Source of the DNA: Nonomuraea sp. NEAU-A123
GTDB lineage: Bacteria > Actinomycetota > Actinomycetes > Streptosporangiales > Streptosporangiaceae
Direction: 5' to 3'
NCBI RefSeq assembly: GCF_018603905.1
Contig: NZ_JAHFZZ010000013.1
Coordinates: 248,001 to 312,000 of the forward strand
Length of the DNA: 64,000 nucleotides
Shown: in pieces, positions 37,797 through 46,185 of the stretch
Layout of the letters: each line of letters opens with the position of its first letter
Position numbering within the stretch: position 1 is the first letter of the stretch
The notes under the pieces: model-generated
Told to the model about the DNA's origin: nothing
The model's input: the letters and a program-made list of their open reading frames with translations, nothing else
Database searches by the model: none
Translations under genes and position numbers: made by a program

Positions 37797-37954
37797 GTTG
37801 AGATCCTCTAAGTAACGCACCGCGACCGTTTCAGGACGGTGCGCACAGCGGTAACTCGCGAAGGGCCCGGCATCGCCGGGCCCTTCGGCGTTCCCCGGGC
37901 AAATCTGAAGGGCGTTTGGACGCATGGCGCGCCCAGACGGTGCCATCAAGTCGA

Positions 37955-37970
37955 TGTGATCTGCGTCACA
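37955..37970. promoter_or_regulatory. CRP-consensus palindrome upstream of copy 5
   Basis: TGTGATCTGCGTCACA matches TGTGA-N6-TCACA at all 10 defined positions and differs from the copy 4 site by one spacer base. It lies about 275 nt before the copy 5 start. Confidence 0.65.
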
Positions 37971-38204
37971 TCAGCCGAATGGCCGCCGGGACGGCGGCAC
38001 TCTCGCCACCGCAGCAACACTGACAACTTCCTTATGTTGATCTGCGGAAACGATGTCATCCGGCACTTCCGGCAAGTCATCCTCTATCGCCGTTTAAACA
38101 TCACGGAACGATCACGCCCGACTTAGCATCGTTTTTCCCTCCAAACCAGCTACCGAACTTCAAGATCCACACTGTAAGTTCTGGCTATCCCTTTCCTGAC
38201 GCAT

Positions 38205-38223
38205 GGGGCGCAATAAGCGCTCC
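38205..38223 (+). promoter_or_regulatory. Conserved 5'-leader hairpin, copy 5
   Basis: GGGGCGC-AATAA-GCGCTCC forms the third example of the 7-bp leader stem, with one G-U pair. It ends 11 nt before AAGGAG and is followed by TTACC and the TTG start. Confidence 0.65.
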
Positions 38224-38244
38224 ACGACAGACCAAGGAGTTACC

Positions 38245-39810
38245 TTGAAGCGCATCCTCCTCCCCGCCGGTGGCGCCATTCTGGCCACCGGTCTGCTGGC
38301 TGCCGGCCTCGCCGGCACCGCTCAGGCCAGTGGCGACGTCGCGAGCGACGCGTTGGCGAAGACTCAGGCTCAGGCCGAAGAGACCCTGAACTTCTGGACC
38401 AAGTCCAACAACGCCGCCCTCACGCAGGCCGTGGCCTTCAACCCCGACTCGCTCGAGGTTGAAAAGATCTCCCGCGGTGGCGGTTATAGCGCCGACACCA
38501 AGCCCGGCTCCTCCCTGCCGATCGGCGAGGAGAAGAAGGTCGCCGTCAAGTCCCAGAACGTCAACCTGCCGAAGACCATCGGCAAGGTGTTCTTCGAGGG
38601 CCGCGACGGCAAGCTGTACTACTGCTCGGGCACCTCGGTCCAGTCGCAGTACCGTAACCTGGTGGCCACGGCCGGTCACTGCGTCTACGACATCGCCGGC
38701 AACGACGAGGTCGTTTCGCGCTGGGTCTTCGTCCCGGGCTACTACCAGGGCAAGACGCCTTACGGTGTGTACGTGGGCAAGCAGGCCTTCACCCACTACG
38801 ACTTCGACGTGTACGAGGACTTCGACCGCGACTACGCGTTCGCGACCGTGTACAACGGCATCGGTGGCTCGCTGAACAGCGCCTCCAAGGTGGACATCGC
38901 GACCTACAAGGCTTACACCGGTGAGAAGTTCACCAAGGAAGTCCCGGTCACGCAGGAGGAGTACCGGAAGGGTCGTCTCGACCCGAAGACCGCCGACTAC
39001 TACTCCCGCAAGCGTGGCACCAAGGACGAGGCGACTGGTCCGGACTTCCCCGGCGCCGAAGTGACCAAGGTTGAGGTCACGGGTGCGAAGTACCAGGCTG
39101 CCCGTACCGGCCCTGGCAACGGTAACAAGTTCGGCGAGCCCGTCGTCGAGAACGTTACCTACAACGCCTGGATCGCCTACGGCAAGAAGCAGGACCCGAA
39201 GTGGGACCCGGAGACCTCGAAGTCCCTCCCGGTTCCGACTGACGAGGCTCCCGCTTCCCTCGGGGGCGACAGGCGCACCAACACCACCCTGACCCACTAC
39301 TTCGTTCAGCAGTGGTTCAAGCCGGGCACGGGCCGTCAGTACTTCCGTACCGACTTCTACACCTCTGCCTCTGCGCTGAAGGACGTCGGTCGCCTCGGCG
39401 ACAACGTCGGTGGCCAGGGTGTCGCGTGGAACCAGGCTGCGGGCAAGGTCGTTCGTACCTTCGGGTACCCCTACGGCCCCAACCCTGACGGTTCCAAGCC
39501 CTACACCGGTGTTACGCCGAAGTGGTGCTACGGCAAGACCGCTACCAAGGTCCTCAAGATCCCGGCCCGCAAGGTCGAGGAGCAGCAGTCGCTGAAGTGC
39601 GCCGTCACCGCCGGTTACGATGGTGGCCCGTGGCTGGCGAACTACAGCAACGCCAAGCGTCTCGGCTACGTCACCGGGGTCACCAGCCTCATCGTGGACC
39701 TCGATGGCAACAAGCGCTACGACACGATCACCTCTGCCATCTTCGATGGCGAGACCGCCGCGATCTACAAGGCCGCTGCGGCCTCGTGGTCCGGCAAGCT
39801 CGTCAAGTAG
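38245..39810 (+). CDS. Secreted trypsin-fold protein with Asp nucleophile site and insert, copy 5
   Basis: The 521-residue exported protein is the longest of the array. It has a signal peptide ending near AQA (28), VATAGHCVYD (His145), DFDRDYAFA (Asp196) and GYDGGPWLA with Asp459 (codon GAT) at the Ser position. The insert between Asp196 and Asp459 is about 140 residues longer than in copy 3 and has GPDFPGAEV, GNKFGEP and THYFVQQWFKPGT. The TTG at 38245 has AAGGAG 5 nt upstream. The codon at the site differs from GAC in the other copies, which argues against recent gene conversion of that site. Confidence 0.85.
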   Translation: MKRILLPAGGAILATGLLAAGLAGTAQASGDVASDALAKTQAQAEETLNFWTKSNNAALTQAVAFNPDSLEVEKISRGGGYSADTKPGSSLPIGEEKKVAVKSQNVNLPKTIGKVFFEGRDGKLYYCSGTSVQSQYRNLVATAGHCVYDIAGNDEVVSRWVFVPGYYQGKTPYGVYVGKQAFTHYDFDVYEDFDRDYAFATVYNGIGGSLNSASKVDIATYKAYTGEKFTKEVPVTQEEYRKGRLDPKTADYYSRKRGTKDEATGPDFPGAEVTKVEVTGAKYQAARTGPGNGNKFGEPVVENVTYNAWIAYGKKQDPKWDPETSKSLPVPTDEAPASLGGDRRTNTTLTHYFVQQWFKPGTGRQYFRTDFYTSASALKDVGRLGDNVGGQGVAWNQAAGKVVRTFGYPYGPNPDGSKPYTGVTPKWCYGKTATKVLKIPARKVEEQQSLKCAVTAGYDGGPWLANYSNAKRLGYVTGVTSLIVDLDGNKRYDTITSAIFDGETAAIYKAAAASWSGKLVK

Positions 39811-39859
39811 TTAGCTGCGGGATCGAACGAAGGCCTTAGGTCGTCGTTCAACAGCTTCA

Positions 39860-39892
39860 CCGAAGGGCCCGGCATCCTGCCGGGCCCTTCGG
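39860..39892 (+). terminator. Terminator after copy 5
   Basis: A perfect 15-bp stem CCGAAGGGCCCGGCA with a TCC loop lies about 50 nt past the stop. Its core (CGAAGGGCCCGGC) is the same sequence as the copy 4 terminator, so the terminator was duplicated with the gene. Confidence 0.8.
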
Positions 39893-40017
39893 CCTTTCCG
39901 GGGCCCGACCGGGACCTCCAGCCTTTTCCGTAACATTCCCGCACAATCTGTTACCAGAGTGACCAGAGGGTCGATAGGGTCTTTACACCTCGCTTGTTAA
40001 CTTTGTGGAGATCTTCA

Positions 40018-41502
40018 GTGAAGCGCCTGCTCGTCCCCCTGACCGCCGCCAGCCTGAGCGCCGCCGCCCTCACCCTCCCCGCCAATGCCGCCCCCGACTG
40101 GGTCCAGGATCCGCTCGCCCCCAAGGCGGCCGAGGCCTACAGCAACGCCTACTTCTGGCTCGACGCCAACGGTGCCGCGCTCAAGAAGGCCACGCAGTAC
40201 AACGTCGATGCCAAGGACGTCCAGAAGCTGGTCTCCACCCAGGCCAAGGCGCCCGACGGCAAGCCGGGCTCGGCCTCCCCCACCGGCACGACGCCCGCCG
40301 CGACCAAGACCAAGGCCGTGAACCTGCCCAAGACCATCGGCAAGGTCTTCTTCCTCGACAGCGCCGGCAACTACCGCTGGTGCTCGGCGACGTCCATCCA
40401 GTCCAGGAACCGCAACCTGATCGCCACCGCGGGCCACTGCGTCTACGAGCGCGGCAAGGACGTCTTCGCCAAGTGGGTGTTCGTCCCCGGCTACTACCAG
40501 GGCAAGGCGCCGTTCGGCGTGTACGCGGGCGCCTACGCGTTCACCAGCTACGACCTCGACACCTACGACGACTACGACGGCGACTTCGCGTTCGTGGCCG
40601 TGCACAACGGCTTCGCGCTCCCCAACGACAAGAAGGTGTCGTTCAAGGAGTTCCAGGAGTGGCGGGGCGACAAGTGGGTCAAGCCGGTTGAGATCAGCCC
40701 GGCCGAGTACACCAAGTGCGTCCTGAGCCTTGGCCACTGCTGGTCCGAGGGCGCCGACACCCCGGCCGACAAGGTGGGTCCCGACTTCCCCGGCGCGGTC
40801 CTGGAGAGGGCCGAGGTGGGCGAGAAGGAGTACGCGGACGCCAAGACCGGTAAGGGCAGCGGCTTCAAGTTCGGCGAGCCCGAGACCGTGCCCGTCACCC
40901 TGCCGGAGTACACCGCCTACAAGGGTCCCGGCAAGAAGACCATCGACAAGTCCGGCAACTACCTCATCACCCACTACTACACACAAAAGTGGGTCAAGCC
41001 CGGCACGTCGCGCAAGTACTACATGGCCGAGTATGTCATCGGCATCGCCAAGGACCTGGGCCGGCTCGGTGACGCCGTCGGCGGCCAGGGCGTCGCCTGG
41101 AACCAGCCCATGGGCCAGAACGTCACCGCCTTCGGCTACCCCAGCGCCCCGCACCCCGACGGCGACAAGGCCTTCACCGGTGTGACGCCCAAGTGGTGCA
41201 GCGGCAAGACCGGCACGAAGACCTACCAGGTCAACACGTTCAAGGTCGAGACGCACCAGGTGCTGAAGTGCTCGATGACCCCCGGCGCCGACGGCGGCCC
41301 CTGGCTGATGAAGTACGACAACAACAAGCGCACCGGCTACGTCAACGGCGTGACGAGCATGTTCCACGACCAGGACGGCAACGGCCGGATCGACTTCATC
41401 AGCTCCGCCTACTTCGACGGCGAGACCGCTGACGTCTACAACAAGGCCCAGTACGTGGCGACCAAGTCGATCGTCGGCCCGGGCGGCGAGATGATGCAGT
41501 AG
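40018..41502 (+). CDS. Secreted trypsin-fold protein with Asp nucleophile site and insert, copy 6
   Basis: The 494-residue exported protein has a shorter, diverged signal peptide (KRLLVPLTAASLSAAALTLPANA), ATAGHCVYE (His140), DYDGDFAFV (Asp189) and GADGGPWLM with Asp425 at the Ser position. The insert (236 residues between Asp189 and Asp425) includes GPDFPGAVL, GSGFKFGEP and THYYTQKWVKPGT. The GTG at 40018 has GGAG 7 nt upstream. It lacks the leader hairpin and the clear CRP-type site of copies 3-5 and is the most diverged of the Asp-type copies. Confidence 0.85.
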   Translation: MKRLLVPLTAASLSAAALTLPANAAPDWVQDPLAPKAAEAYSNAYFWLDANGAALKKATQYNVDAKDVQKLVSTQAKAPDGKPGSASPTGTTPAATKTKAVNLPKTIGKVFFLDSAGNYRWCSATSIQSRNRNLIATAGHCVYERGKDVFAKWVFVPGYYQGKAPFGVYAGAYAFTSYDLDTYDDYDGDFAFVAVHNGFALPNDKKVSFKEFQEWRGDKWVKPVEISPAEYTKCVLSLGHCWSEGADTPADKVGPDFPGAVLERAEVGEKEYADAKTGKGSGFKFGEPETVPVTLPEYTAYKGPGKKTIDKSGNYLITHYYTQKWVKPGTSRKYYMAEYVIGIAKDLGRLGDAVGGQGVAWNQPMGQNVTAFGYPSAPHPDGDKAFTGVTPKWCSGKTGTKTYQVNTFKVETHQVLKCSMTPGADGGPWLMKYDNNKRTGYVNGVTSMFHDQDGNGRIDFISSAYFDGETADVYNKAQYVATKSIVGPGGEMMQ

Positions 41503-41520
41503 TAATAAGGACAACGCCCG

Positions 41521-41556
41521 CGAGCCCGTCTCCGTACCGATCCGGAGGCGGGCTCG
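41521..41556 (+). terminator. Terminator after copy 6
   Basis: CGAGCCCG and CTCCG (41521-41534) pair with CGGAG and CGGGCTCG (41543-41556), giving a 13-bp stem with one internal mismatch. It is placed between copy 6 and the convergent TPR regulator. Confidence 0.7.
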
Positions 41557-41568
41557 TTCTGTGAAGGC

Positions 41569-42915
41569 TTATACGGCCGACAGCTCGCGCAGCGCCCGCA
41601 CCGCGGGCTCGCTCTTGTACGGCTCCAGCCTCCTGCGCAGATCGGCCGCGTACGAGCGGGAGCGGGCCGACTGGAGCTCACCGGCCAGCTTGAGCGCGGT
41701 CCCCGCCACCTCGCACGCCTCCTCGAGCTCACCGCACTGCAGCAGCCCGGCCGCCAGGAGCGACAGGTTGAACATCCGCCCCCGCACGTAGCGACCGTCC
41801 ATGTCGAGCGAGCGACGCGCCTGCCGGACGACCCGCTCCCCCTCCCCCAGGTCGCGGAAGCAGTGGGCGAACTTGGCCGACAGGTACGCCTGGTCGAAGT
41901 AGCTCAGCCAGGCCGGCTCGTCGCCGGGGGCCCGCGAGTCGAAGGCGACCTCGGCGGCGTGCAGCGCCTTGCCGCAGGAGCGGGGGTCGCCGAGGCCCGC
42001 GTGGGCGTGCGCCTCCTGCACCAGGCTCGAGCACAGGAGGGTATGGACGCCCGCTCGGCGGGCCGAGAGCTGGGCGGCCCTGGCCAGGTCGAGCGCGTGG
42101 GCGTGCTGACCCATGTAAATGGCCTGGTGCGCCATGCCGGCCAGGATCTCGCCGCCCAGCGCGTGGTCGTCGGCCCCTCTGGCCAGGCGCAGCGCCTGGA
42201 TCAGGTAACGCTGGGCCAGGCCGTGCTGCTCCAGGTCGTAGGCCATCCACCCGGCCAGGCGGGTCAGCTCCGCGGCGGCCGCGGCCAGCTGCCTGCCGGT
42301 GGCCTCGCCGTACGTGCCCTCTTTGAGCAGCGGCGAGACCGCGGTGTCGAGGTAGTTGATGACGGACGCGCGGACGCGTCCGCTGCCGAACCGGTTGTCG
42401 AGCTCACCGAACGAGCGGGTGACCTCATGGATCGCGGTGATGTCGGCCCGGCCGACACGGCGCGAGCCGGCGCCGCCGGGGTGTTCCTCCGGCGGGGACG
42501 TCAGCCAGCGAACGGCCCCTACCGAGCCCGCACCTATCGCGAAAGTCGAATCGATCAGGAATCGCCGCCTCTCCACATCGGCCCGCCACAGCGCCGTCAC
42601 GGTCGCGACCCCTTCCTTCCACGTGTGCGTGAACTCCTGCCCGAGATCAAGGGGCGAGACGATGGCCGGCATGCCCACCTCCACGGGGGAGAAGGGCCTG
42701 CCGAGCCGTAGCGCGAAAATCTCGGTAAGGAGGCACGGCACAGGGTCCCGAGGCCGCTGACCGCCTATCCAGCGCAGCACGGAGCTGTGGTCGTACTTCA
42801 GGCCGGGGGCGCCGCGCGCGGCTCCCAGGTCGTTGAGGCGCCTGGCCAGCCCCTTGTGGGAGAAGCCCGCCTCCGCGATCAGCTGCTGTAGCAGTCGATT
42901 GGGCTCGCGTTCCAT
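41569..42915 (-). CDS. HTH/TPR regulatory protein (actinobacterial)
   Basis: The 448-residue protein has an N-terminal DNA-binding-like region (LLQQLIAEAGFSHKGLARRLNDLG...YDHSSVLRWIGGQRPR, a lambda-type HTH variant), a middle linker, and C-terminal tetratricopeptide-type helices (about 220-440, with A-rich repeats such as HALDLARAAQLSARRAGVHT). Similar Streptomyces proteins (NsdA-like) influence development and antibiotic production. That role is not shown here. The ATG at 42915 opens a family-typical N-terminus. Confidence 0.75.
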   Translation of the reverse strand: MEREPNRLLQQLIAEAGFSHKGLARRLNDLGAARGAPGLKYDHSSVLRWIGGQRPRDPVPCLLTEIFALRLGRPFSPVEVGMPAIVSPLDLGQEFTHTWKEGVATVTALWRADVERRRFLIDSTFAIGAGSVGAVRWLTSPPEEHPGGAGSRRVGRADITAIHEVTRSFGELDNRFGSGRVRASVINYLDTAVSPLLKEGTYGEATGRQLAAAAAELTRLAGWMAYDLEQHGLAQRYLIQALRLARGADDHALGGEILAGMAHQAIYMGQHAHALDLARAAQLSARRAGVHTLLCSSLVQEAHAHAGLGDPRSCGKALHAAEVAFDSRAPGDEPAWLSYFDQAYLSAKFAHCFRDLGEGERVVRQARRSLDMDGRYVRGRMFNLSLLAAGLLQCGELEEACEVAGTALKLAGELQSARSRSYAADLRRRLEPYKSEPAVRALRELSAV

Positions 42916-43017
42916 CGCTCTCCTCGCGGCAACAGGAAGCCCGCATCCTTACAGAGAGCCCTCTTTATAGCACGGAGAGTAAAGAAAGATTGGCGATTTC
43001 CCAAGGGGGCCGAGGGA

Positions 43018-44220
43018 CTACAGGCGGGCGACCCCGTCGGCGCGGGCCTGGGCGGCCACGGCGGCGGTCACGGCGGGCGCCACCCGCTTGTCGAACGGGC
43101 TGGGGATGACGTACTCGGCCGTGACGTCGTCGCCGACCACCCCGGCGAGCGCGACGGCCGCCGCGACCTTCATGTTCTCGGTGATCGTGGTGGCCCGGAC
43201 GTCGAGCGCGCCGCGGAAGACGCCGGGGAAGGCCAGTACGTTGTTGATCTGGTTGGGGAAGTCGGAGCGGCCGGTCGCGACCACCCTGGCGTACTTCGCG
43301 GCCACCTCGGGATGCACTTCGGGGGTGGGGTTGGACAGGGCGAACACGATCGAGTCCGCGGCCATCGAGGCGATGGCCGCCTCCGACACGGTCGAACCGG
43401 ACAGGCCGAGGAAGACGTCGGCGCCCGCCAGGGCCTCCTCGGTCGAGCCCTTGTGACCCGCCTTGTTGGTGTCGCGGGCCAGGGCGTCCTTGACCGGGTT
43501 GAGCCCTTCCCTGCCGCTGTAGAGCATGCCCTTGGAGTCGGCGACCGCGATGTCACCGATGCCGGCCTCCAGGAGGATCCTGGTGACCGCGACCCCGGAC
43601 GCGCCGGCGCCGGCCACCACGGCACGCAGATCGCCCAGGGAGCGGCCGGTCAGCCGGGCCGCGTTGGTCAGTGCGGCGAGGACCACGATCGCGGTGCCGT
43701 GCTGGTCGTCGTGGAAGACGGGGATGTCGAGCAGGGCCCGCAGCCGGTCTTCGACCTCGAAGCAGCGGGGCGCGCTGATGTCCTCCAGGTTGATGCCGCC
43801 GAACGAGGGCGCCAGCCGCACGACGGTCTCGACCAGGGCGTCGACGTCGGTGCAGTCGAGGCAGATCGGGACCGCGTCGACGCCCCCGAACTCCTTGAAC
43901 AGCAGCGCCTTGCCCTCCATCACGGGCATGGCCGCGGCCGGGCCGATGTCGCCGAGGCCGAGCACAGCCGTGCCGTCGGAGACGACGGCGACCACGTTGG
44001 CCACCCAGGTGTAGTCGTTGACCAGTGACGGCGTGTCGGCGATCGCGGTGCAGACGCGGGCGACCCCGGGGGTGTAGGCAAGGGAAAGGTCGTCGGCGTT
44101 ACGGACCGGAATGGTGGATCGGACCTCTAGTTTGCCTCCGCGGTGCAGCGCGAAGGCGGGATCGAGATCGAGGGATTCGACGGAAGTGGGTGTGGTAGTC
44201 ACAGCGACCCCAGTAGTCAT
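43018..44220 (-). CDS. NAD(P)-dependent malic enzyme
   Basis: This enzyme decarboxylates malate to pyruvate, linking the TCA cycle to pyruvate. About 400 residues: the malic N-terminal domain (LSLAYTPGVARVC with the catalytic Tyr, GLGDIGPAAAMPVMEGKALLFKEF with Lys) and the NAD-binding domain (VVAGAGASGVAV; FALSNPTPE; TGRSDFPNQINN). The frame is open to 44442, but family proteins begin close to DPAFALHRGGK, so I favour ATG 44220. No ribosome site is clear at any candidate. It is divergent from an amino-acid ABC operon. Confidence 0.92.
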   Translation of the reverse strand: MTTGVAVTTTPTSVESLDLDPAFALHRGGKLEVRSTIPVRNADDLSLAYTPGVARVCTAIADTPSLVNDYTWVANVVAVVSDGTAVLGLGDIGPAAAMPVMEGKALLFKEFGGVDAVPICLDCTDVDALVETVVRLAPSFGGINLEDISAPRCFEVEDRLRALLDIPVFHDDQHGTAIVVLAALTNAARLTGRSLGDLRAVVAGAGASGVAVTRILLEAGIGDIAVADSKGMLYSGREGLNPVKDALARDTNKAGHKGSTEEALAGADVFLGLSGSTVSEAAIASMAADSIVFALSNPTPEVHPEVAAKYARVVATGRSDFPNQINNVLAFPGVFRGALDVRATTITENMKVAAAVALAGVVGDDVTAEYVIPSPFDKRVAPAVTAAVAAQARADGVARL

Positions 44221-44482
44221 CGGACGGATGAGACCTTCGGCAGACGGCGCGAGAGGCCTGGCTTCGGTAGCCGCCAGGATCCCCTCTTCGATCGTCTCGT
44301 GCGAGGGGTTACGGGGGTCACCCGTGGCCCCCATAGTGCCACATGCTGAGATGAGGTCTGTCTCGAGACTGACTCCGTTCCGTTGACGCATTGTTAATTG
44401 TCGGATGACGGTCTGCCGCAAAAGCCCACATAAACTGCACAAAACTCAACTTTCCTTACATATCACTTGAGGAGGCCCGCAC

Positions 44483-45352
44483 ATGGCTCTCTGGCCCAGA
44501 ACGCGCCGTGGCTATACCACCGGCGCGCTCGCCCTGACCGCCGCTTTGGCACTGTCCGCCTGCGGCAGCTCCACCGAGACGGGCACCACCGGTGCCTCGT
44601 CCTCCGCACCGGCCACGGCGGCGGGCGGGGTCACGCTGGTCTCCCCCGGCAAGCTGACCACCTGCACCAACCTGCCGTACCCGCCGTTCCAGTCCAAGGA
44701 CGCCAGCGGCAAGGTCGTCGGGTTCGACGTGGACATGATCGACCTGGCCGCCAAGAAGCTGGGCGTGACGCAGGACATCGTGGACATCGACTTCGACTCG
44801 ATCAAGGGTGGTGCCGCGCTCAGCGCCGCCAAGTGCGACGTCGCCGCGGCCGGTATGACGATCACCGAAGACCGCAAGCAGCATCTCGACTTCTCCAATC
44901 CCTACTTCGACGAGGTACTCGGCCTGGTGACCAAGAAGGGCGCGGGCGTGCCCACGCTCGAGGACGCCAAGGCCAAGAACCTGAGCGTCGGCGTGCAGGC
45001 CGGCACGACCAGCCTCACGCTGGCCAAGCAGAAGGGCATCGAGGCCAAGGAGTTCAAGGACTCCGGCAAGCTGCTGCTCGCGCTGCAGTCCGGCCAGGTC
45101 GACATGGTCATCCAGGACCTGCCGGTCGTCGTCGAGTGGATGAAGAAGCCGAACGTCTCCTCGGCCTACGAGCTGTCCGGCCAGGTGCCGACCCACGCGC
45201 AGTACGGCTTCGCCGTCAAGAAGGGCAACACCGCGCTGCTCAAGGTCATCAACGACTCACTGGCCGAGGCCATCAAGGACGGCACCTGGACCAAGGAGTA
45301 CCAGGAGTGGATGGGCGCCGCGCCCGTCACGACCCCGACGCCCACCTCCTGA
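44483..45352 (+). CDS. Polar amino-acid ABC transporter substrate-binding lipoprotein
   Basis: The 289-residue binding protein has a lipobox LSAC with Cys27, then the SBP family-3 pattern (LTTCTNLPYPPFQSKD, GFDVDMIDLAAKKLG, CDVAAAGMTITEDR, DFSNPYF). It captures amino acids outside the membrane for the permease and ATPase that follow. GAGGAGG lies 7 nt before the ATG. It is the first gene of a three-gene operon. Confidence 0.92.
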   Translation: MALWPRTRRGYTTGALALTAALALSACGSSTETGTTGASSSAPATAAGGVTLVSPGKLTTCTNLPYPPFQSKDASGKVVGFDVDMIDLAAKKLGVTQDIVDIDFDSIKGGAALSAAKCDVAAAGMTITEDRKQHLDFSNPYFDEVLGLVTKKGAGVPTLEDAKAKNLSVGVQAGTTSLTLAKQKGIEAKEFKDSGKLLLALQSGQVDMVIQDLPVVVEWMKKPNVSSAYELSGQVPTHAQYGFAVKKGNTALLKVINDSLAEAIKDGTWTKEYQEWMGAAPVTTPTPTS

Positions 45353-45354
45353 TC

Positions 45355-46185
45355 ATGACGACCACGCCGACCGCCGCTGAGCCCGCCCGCACCGGGCTCA
45401 GCCCCCGCCAGCGCCGCCGGATCAGCCTCGGTATCCAGTACGCCGTCTTCGTCCTCGTCCTCGTCGCGGTGGGCCTGCTCGCGGACTGGCCGAGGATCTT
45501 CGAGAACTTCCTGAACGGCAAAGTCGCCGCGGGGATGTTCCCCACGCTGTTCACGGTCGCGCTGAAGAACACGCTGATCTTCACCGTGGCCGGCTATGTG
45601 ATCGGCTTCGTGCTCGGTCTCGTGCTGGCGCTGATGCGGTTGTCCTCCGTAGCGCCGTACCGGGTGGTCGCCCTCGTCTACATCGAGATCTTCCGCGGCC
45701 TGCCCGCTCTGATCATCTTCCTGCTGCTCGGGTTCGGCCTGCCGATCGCGTTCCCCGGGTTCAAGCTCCCCGGCGACGTCTACGGCACGGTGGCGCTCGC
45801 GCTGGGCCTGGTGGCCGCCGCCTACATGGCCGAGTCGTTCCGCGCGGGCATCCAGGCGGTGCCCAAGGGCCAGATGGAGGCGGCCAGGTCGCTCGGCATG
45901 AAGCCGGGCCGGGCGATGCTCTCGATCATCCTGCCCCAGGCCATCAGGATCGTGATCCCCCCGCTGACCAACGAGCTGATCCTGCTGTTCAAGGACTCCT
46001 CGCTGGTCTTCACGCTGGGCGTGACGGCGGCGACCACCGAGCTGACCAAGTTCGGCTCCGACACCACGATCGACCAGGCCAACAGCACGCCGCTGATCGT
46101 GGCCGGGGCCACCTACCTGCTGATCACGATCCCGCTCGGGTTCGTCGTACGCCGCCTCGAAGCGCGCCAGGGGAGGAAACGGTGA
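45355..46185 (+). CDS. Polar amino-acid ABC transporter permease
   Basis: The 276-residue inner-membrane permease of the HisMQ/GlnP family has about five hydrophobic segments and the EAA-type loop (MEAARSLGMKPGRAMLSIILPQAIRIVIPP). It starts 2 nt after the binding-protein stop and overlaps the ATPase start by 4 nt. Confidence 0.92.
   Translation: MTTTPTAAEPARTGLSPRQRRRISLGIQYAVFVLVLVAVGLLADWPRIFENFLNGKVAAGMFPTLFTVALKNTLIFTVAGYVIGFVLGLVLALMRLSSVAPYRVVALVYIEIFRGLPALIIFLLLGFGLPIAFPGFKLPGDVYGTVALALGLVAAAYMAESFRAGIQAVPKGQMEAARSLGMKPGRAMLSIILPQAIRIVIPPLTNELILLFKDSSLVFTLGVTAATTELTKFGSDTTIDQANSTPLIVAGATYLLITIPLGFVVRRLEARQGRKR

Larger units (their letters stand above)
37797..38244 (+). other. Terminator and long leader region before copy 5
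   Basis: A perfect 13-bp hairpin (CGAAGGGCCCGGC, loop ATC) spans 37859-37887 after copy 4. A CRP-consensus palindrome lies at 37955-37970, a TTAGCA/TAGCAT -10-like element near 38123-38129, and the leader hairpin at 38205-38223. The words CTATCCCTTT-CTGACGCATGGG before the hairpin are shared with copy 4. No gene is visible. Confidence 0.75.

Noticed and set aside
36231..37949. 572-codon minus-strand ORF over protease-like copy 4 (and similar frames over copies 3, 5 and 6)
   Set aside because: The same kind of antisense frame recurs because the paralogues share codon usage. It does not reflect real antisense genes.
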